A stretch of 9,226 bases of DNA, taken from contig JBJKRS010000015.1 of assembly GCA_046704525.1 (NCBI GenBank), positions 1-9,226 on the forward strand, read 5' to 3'. Under the pieces are notes generated by a model, which saw only the letters and a program-made list of their open reading frames with translations, made no database searches and was not told the origin of the DNA. Positions within the stretch are counted from its first letter, which is position 1, and every line of letters begins with the position of its first letter. The position numbers were made by a program, and so were the translations under genes. This DNA is from GCA-965745 sp046704525 (lineage in GTDB: Archaea > Thermoplasmatota > Thermoplasmata > Thermoplasmatales > Thermoplasmataceae). Below are positions 5,913 to 9,226 of the stretch, piece by piece.

Positions 5913-6749
5913 CCTGGTAATTTCCCTAATCATTTCCCAATTTTCCTTGCTCAGCGACAAAAGCCTGTTGAACTGTCCGGCCCCCTGCAGCCATTCCCCG
6001 CCGTCAATCGTAACCACCTCGCCGTTGATGTAGGCGGCCCCGTCAGATACAAGGAACGCAGCAAGGTCAGCCAGGTCGCTGTGCTGGCCCGTTCGCCCCA
6101 GCGGTACGTTCTCGGCCATCTTTTCCGATATTTCCTTTACCGGCGCAAGCCTCTCCCAGGCTCCCTTGGTCTCAAAAGGCCCGGGTGCGATGGCAACTTG
6201 TCTTATCCCGTATCTGCCCCACTCCACTGCAAGAGACCTGGTCAGGGCAAGTACCCCGGCCTTGGCTGCAGCTGAAGGCGTAACAAAACCCGACCCGGTC
6301 CAGGCATAAGGTGTCACTATGTTGAGTATCGTTCCTCCTCTGCCTGATGAAATCCACCTCTTCCCCATGTCAAGAGTGCAATAGAAAGTCCCGTGCAGGA
6401 CTATGTTCAGAACGCTGTCAACAGCATTGGATGAGAGGTTCTCGGTTGGGCTGATGAAATTACCGGCCGCATTATTCACAAGAATGTCGAGCTGCCCGAA
6501 GTGTCCCTCAAAGCTGTCAAAAGCTTCGGTTATCATGTCTGGCTTCCGGACATCACATACAGCATATGCGGCGTCAACCCCATCTTCATTCAGCTTTCCG
6601 ACAGTTTCCTCAAGCGGCTCCTTCCTTCTGCCAAGTATGCAGATTCCTGCACCAAGGCTGCCGAACCTGATAGCCATGGACCTCCCGAGGCCGGTCCCTC
6701 CACCTGTTACAACAATGTTCTTCCCCTTTAGCAGTTCCTTGCTGAACAT
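5904..6749 (-). CDS. 2,4-dienoyl-CoA reductase, SDR type (NADPH-dependent, mitochondrial DECR1-like)
   Basis: This Rossmann-fold short-chain dehydrogenase (281 residues from the ATG at 6749) should reduce 2,4-dienoyl-CoA from unsaturated fatty acids to an enoyl-CoA. In numbering from an alternative GTG at 6755, the cofactor motif TGGGTGLG is at 17-24 and NNAAGNF at 94-100. The active site follows the DECR pattern, not the classical Y-x-x-x-K: Tyr150 in 'TPYAWTGSGF', then Ser161 and Lys165 in 'PSAAAKAG'. The 'NNAAGNFISPTE', 'GSGFV.PSA.AKAG', 'PGP..TKGA' and 'INGEVVTIDGGE' segments match what I recall of mammalian DECR1. Generic SDR functions such as 3-ketoacyl-CoA reduction are less likely given this active site. 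No clear Shine-Dalgarno is seen. It lies 43 bp downstream of the membrane Fe-S oxidoreductase and may be cotranscribed with it or use its own weak promoter. Confidence 0.87.
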   Translation of the reverse strand: MFSKELLKGKNIVVTGGGTGLGRSMAIRFGSLGAGICILGRRKEPLEETVGKLNEDGVDAAYAVCDVRKPDMITEAFDSFEGHFGQLDILVNNAAGNFISPTENLSSNAVDSVLNIVLHGTFYCTLDMGKRWISSGRGGTILNIVTPYAWTGSGFVTPSAAAKAGVLALTRSLAVEWGRYGIRQVAIAPGPFETKGAWERLAPVKEISEKMAENVPLGRTGQHSDLADLAAFLVSDGAAYINGEVVTIDGGEWLQGAGQFNRLLSLSKENWEMIREITRKK

Positions 6750-6777
6750 TTCCACACTGCAATAATGCCAAGGCTGG

Positions 6778-6787
6778 TAGTTTAATC
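6778..6787 (-). promoter_or_regulatory. Weak candidate TATA box of the dienoyl-CoA reductase gene
   Basis: The minus strand reads GATTAAACTA, centred about 34 nt before the ATG at 6749 and about 28 nt before the GTG at 6755. The gene could equally be read from the upstream promoter, so this is tentative. Confidence 0.3.
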
Positions 6788-6792
6788 TTGCC

Positions 6793-8781
6793 TTACTCCT
6801 CTAGGTTATCCCGGATCAGTTCTGCCACATCCTTGACCTGGATCCTGTCCTCCGCATCCAGAGTCCTGGCAGCATCGGACATCATTGGCATGCAGAACGG
6901 GCAGGCCACTGCAAGCTCATCAGCACCAGTGTCGAGGGCCTGCTGCATCCTGAACTTGCTGATGGAATCCTGGCTCTCCACCTTGTACCAATAGTTTCCA
7001 CCGCCTGCGCCGCAGCACATGCTCTTTTCCCTGGACCTTTCCATTTCCTCCAGATTCCCGGCTGAATTGACAATCGACCTTGTGTCTTCGTACTTCCCGT
7101 TTATCCTGCCAAGGTAGCAGGGATCGTGGAGCGTTATCTTTCCCTTCCCCTTCCGCATTTTGAGCTTTCCCTGGTCTACGAGCTCGGAAAGGTACTCGGA
7201 GTGATGCACAACCTCGGCATCAAGGCCGAATTTTGGGTACTCATTCCTGAAGGTATTGAAACAGTGTGGGCATGCAGTCACGATCTTCTTCACGCCGTTC
7301 CCCTTGAGGGTCTCGACGTTTTGCATGACAAGCTCCTGGTACCTCCCTTCTTCCCCCATTCTCCTAGCGGTCTCACCGGTGCATTTCTCCTGGGATCCCA
7401 GGATGCCGAAGTTTACGCCCGCCTTTTTCAGGAGCTCAATAATTGTTATTGCAGTCTTGTTGTCCCTCGGATCAAAAGCGCCCATGCAACCGACCCAGTA
7501 CAGAACGTCCTTGCTGGAATCGAACTTCGGTGCATATTCGAGAAGCTTGTCCCTGTCTGAAGGAGGGTTTCCGAAGGGATTCTGCGTGTTGGTAAGGTTG
7601 TTGAAGTACTGTCCTGCCTGTTTGCCGATCCTGTTCTCCATGACGAGATTTCTCCTTGCCTCGATAACGAAGGAGTGCGGATCGATGACCACAGGGCACT
7701 CCTCAACACATGCCTGGCAGGTTGTGCATGACCAGGCTGCGTTCTCTGTAAGTATTCCGGGATTGAATTCCACCTCACCGCCGTGGGAGTTCTTCTTCAC
7801 ATTCTGCACAACAACTCTCGGGTCCAGATCGGTGCCTGCCATCACAGCAGGGCAAGAGCGTTCGCATCTTCCGCAGTCAGTGCACGCCATAGCCTCAACG
7901 AGCTTCAGCTTGGGGAGGTCTGAGACTTTCTTGGCTCCCACCTTGAAATCAAAGTCTCCCGATTCCAGGGCCTCTGAGAGGACAAAAGGGGTCTTCATCT
8001 CTCCCCTTTCCCTGCCATCGGATACACTGATGTAACCAGCTGAAAGTGCCATGTCCGAGAGCTTGGAGTATGGGAGGTAAGCAATCAGCGCGAATGCTGA
8101 AGCAACATGCGCGAGCCACATTGCCTTGTATACTGCGATCCCTGTGCTGCCGCTCATTCCGAGCGCCGGGAATGCGTAGCTGAACCCCCATTCCACGAAT
8201 CTGTATATGTCGAAGGAGTTCCTCATGAGGGATATCTTAAGGCCGCCGAGGAAGAATCCTTCGAAGGCAAGAATCAGCAAACCTGCTATGATTATGTAAT
8301 CATCACCGACAGTTTCCAGCGGGATCTTTTTTGCAAGCCTGCGGTAAAGTGCCATGAGCAGGCCCGCGACGAGAATTACGCCACCAATGTTGGCCCAGAC
8401 CTCAAAGTTCAGGTAGAATGCCCCCACCAGGATGCCGAAATGGAACAGGGGCAGCAAAATGTCGTGTGACAGGAATATCAGTGAGGTCGCAATGAAGAGT
8501 ATCAGAATGCCATATGAGATCAGTATGTGCATGGTACCCGCATAGGGATCCCTTGCGTTCTTTCTGTGAAAAATACCGAAATTCAGGTATTTTCCGGCCA
8601 TCTGTCTCCAGTTCATCCTGACATAATGGGCCATGTCGCCTAGGCGTATTCCTATCCTTGCATAGGAACGGTACCACCAGAAGAATATGAATGCTGCAAC
8701 AGAAAATGACAGGCCATAGTCAAGGATCAGCTCATACAGGGGGACGAAGAGCAGAGTCGGGCTGACAATAGTAGGAGACAT
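6793..8781 (-). CDS. Membrane Fe-S oxidoreductase, EMO/HdrDE-like, probable ETF:quinone oxidoreductase
   Basis: This 662-residue fusion resembles the DUF224/HdrD-like proteins identified as ETF:methylmenaquinone oxidoreductases in syntrophic fatty-acid oxidisers. The N-terminal part, to about 245, is a NarI/HdrE-like membrane domain with around five or six hydrophobic helices and histidines (85, 106, 114, 225) suited to b-type heme ligation, ending in 'HVASAFALIAYLPYSKL'. Next come two 4Fe-4S motifs: Cys300/303/306/310 and Cys352/355/358/362. The C-terminal half has two CCG (cysteine-rich) domains. The first is incomplete (Cys432, then 'EKCTG' at 465-469 with a single Cys, then Cys504/507). 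The second is complete (Cys555, CCG at 589-591, Cys627/630), fit for a noncubane 4Fe-4S cluster. Neighbouring etfBA and ACAD genes and no FixC-type enzyme in view support transfer from ETF to menaquinone. Heterodisulfide reduction or lactate/glycolate oxidation are alternatives. Confidence 0.85.
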   Translation of the reverse strand: MSPTIVSPTLLFVPLYELILDYGLSFSVAAFIFFWWYRSYARIGIRLGDMAHYVRMNWRQMAGKYLNFGIFHRKNARDPYAGTMHILISYGILILFIATSLIFLSHDILLPLFHFGILVGAFYLNFEVWANIGGVILVAGLLMALYRRLAKKIPLETVGDDYIIIAGLLILAFEGFFLGGLKISLMRNSFDIYRFVEWGFSYAFPALGMSGSTGIAVYKAMWLAHVASAFALIAYLPYSKLSDMALSAGYISVSDGRERGEMKTPFVLSEALESGDFDFKVGAKKVSDLPKLKLVEAMACTDCGRCERSCPAVMAGTDLDPRVVVQNVKKNSHGGEVEFNPGILTENAAWSCTTCQACVEECPVVIDPHSFVIEARRNLVMENRIGKQAGQYFNNLTNTQNPFGNPPSDRDKLLEYAPKFDSSKDVLYWVGCMGAFDPRDNKTAITIIELLKKAGVNFGILGSQEKCTGETARRMGEEGRYQELVMQNVETLKGNGVKKIVTACPHCFNTFRNEYPKFGLDAEVVHHSEYLSELVDQGKLKMRKGKGKITLHDPCYLGRINGKYEDTRSIVNSAGNLEEMERSREKSMCCGAGGGNYWYKVESQDSISKFRMQQALDTGADELAVACPFCMPMMSDAARTLDAEDRIQVKDVAELIRDNLEE

Positions 8782-8810
8782 CGGTCAATCCCTAGCCCAT
8801 TGTGTTCATT

Positions 8811-8818
8811 TTTAATTA
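8811..8818 (-). promoter_or_regulatory. TATA box of the membrane Fe-S oxidoreductase gene
   Basis: The minus strand reads TAATTAAA, centred about 33 nt before the ATG at 8781, so the leader would be about 7 nt. No Shine-Dalgarno lies before the ATG, in keeping with near-leaderless initiation. The rest of the 104-bp gap (8782-8885) holds the oligo-T run of the next gene and nothing else recognisable. Confidence 0.5.
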
Positions 8819-8866
8819 CTTTTGGCGGTCATTGCCCGGGAGCCAGGCATTCGCATGCGTTTACGG

Positions 8867-8872
8867 AAAAAA
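8867..8872 (-). terminator. Oligo-T terminator after the aminotransferase gene (candidate)
   Basis: A run of six T on the minus strand (CCCTTTTTTCCG), 13 nt beyond the stop of the aminotransferase gene. It suits archaeal intrinsic termination and would insulate the oxidoreductase promoter just downstream. No strong hairpin precedes it. Confidence 0.4.
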
Positions 8873-8885
8873 GGGTTGGAAAGGC

Positions 8886-9226
8886 TCATACCTTGTTGAG
8901 CCATTCCTGGAACTGGGCACTTTCCCCTCTTACTACCTTGAAGAAAGTGCTCCTGATCTTGGCTGTAAGGTCGCCGATAGATCCTTTGCCGACTTTAACA
9001 CCGTCCACATTCACTATTGGAGTGACTTCAGCCGCACTTCCCACAAAGAATATCTCGTCGGCGTAGTAAAGCTCGTCCCTGTGGACAAATCTCTCGGTCA
9101 CGCTCATACCCACGGACTTTGCTATCCTGATGATTGCTTCCCTTGTAATGCCAAGCAGTATGTCAGATTCCTTGCTCGGTGTTATGATTACTCCGTCCTC
9201 AACAAGGAATATGTTCTCCCCTGCAC
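8886..9226 (-). CDS. ilvE: Branched-chain amino acid aminotransferase (partial, N-terminus beyond right edge)
   Basis: About 112 C-terminal residues of a class IV (D-amino-acid-transaminase fold) PLP aminotransferase are present; the frame is open to the right edge. The translation contains 'AGENIFLVEDGVIITP', then 'ILLGITREAIIRIAKSVG', 'HRDELYYADEIFFVGSAAE' and 'VTPIVNVDGVKVGKGSIGD', matching the IlvE pattern GITR...EL..ADE.F..GTAAEV.PI..VDG. The usual GTAAEV reads GSAAEV here. It would interconvert leucine, isoleucine and valine with their 2-oxo acids using glutamate. The catalytic lysine lies in the missing N-terminal half. An oligo-T run follows the stop and the next gene has its own promoter, so it is probably not in one operon with the oxidoreductase. 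A D-amino-acid transaminase or aminodeoxychorismate lyase is less likely. Confidence 0.88.
   Translation of the reverse strand, partial: AGENIFLVEDGVIITPSKESDILLGITREAIIRIAKSVGMSVTERFVHRDELYYADEIFFVGSAAEVTPIVNVDGVKVGKGSIGDLTAKIRSTFFKVVRGESAQFQEWLNKV

Noticed and set aside
7256..8035. A 259-codon plus-strand open frame opposite the membrane Fe-S oxidoreductase
   Set aside because: It lies wholly over the Fe-S cysteine motifs of a convincing gene, has no recognisable motif, promoter or Shine-Dalgarno, and its composition is that of a shadow frame.
1..9226. CRISPR arrays, tRNA or rRNA genes, insertion sequences, prophage or defence genes
   Set aside because: I saw no regularly spaced repeats, transposase motifs, terminal inverted repeats or tRNA-like folds; every long open stretch is explained by metabolic genes.

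Overview
The window reads as part of an archaeal chromosome, most likely a Thermoplasmata-type heterotroph with a respiratory chain. The evidence is AGG/AGA-rich arginine and ATA-rich isoleucine codon use, TATA-like boxes about 26 bp upstream of start codons (leaderless or near-leaderless transcripts), Shine-Dalgarno motifs mainly before operon-internal genes, and an intronless, densely packed layout. Base composition looks roughly balanced by eye. The lineage is an inference from these signs and from protein types; no rRNA or other phylogenetic marker is present.

Layout from left to right. Positions 1-2791, minus strand, hold a tightly packed three-gene operon: a thiolase, then an acyl-CoA dehydrogenase (ACAD), then a second, divergent ACAD-like protein that starts inside the stop codon of the first and runs off the left edge. 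A 177-198 bp gap with a 21-bp-spaced direct repeat separates this operon from a minus-strand AhpD-like peroxidase gene (2981-3484) and a SET-domain lysine methyltransferase gene (3556-4068). A 189-bp divergent intergenic region follows. Then etfB and etfA (4258-5894, plus strand, ATGA overlap) encode an electron-transfer flavoprotein. They converge on a minus-strand pair: a mitochondrial-type 2,4-dienoyl-CoA reductase SDR (5904-6749), preceded upstream by a large membrane-anchored iron-sulfur oxidoreductase (6793-8781). The right edge holds the C-terminal part of a branched-chain amino-acid aminotransferase (minus strand).

Functionally, most of the window is a beta-oxidation and respiration module. 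The ACAD oxidises acyl-CoA and passes electrons to EtfBA. The membrane Fe-S protein, which resembles the HdrD/DUF224-type ETF:(methyl)menaquinone oxidoreductases (EMO), would pass them to the quinone pool. The dienoyl-CoA reductase would handle unsaturated chains, and the thiolase would cleave 3-ketoacyl-CoA. No enoyl-CoA hydratase, 3-hydroxyacyl-CoA dehydrogenase, acyl-CoA ligase or FixC/ETFDH-type ETF dehydrogenase is visible here. The most interesting feature is the ACAD pair: the two subunits have lost complementary conserved segments, which suggests an obligate heteromer. No tRNA, rRNA, CRISPR array or insertion sequence was seen.
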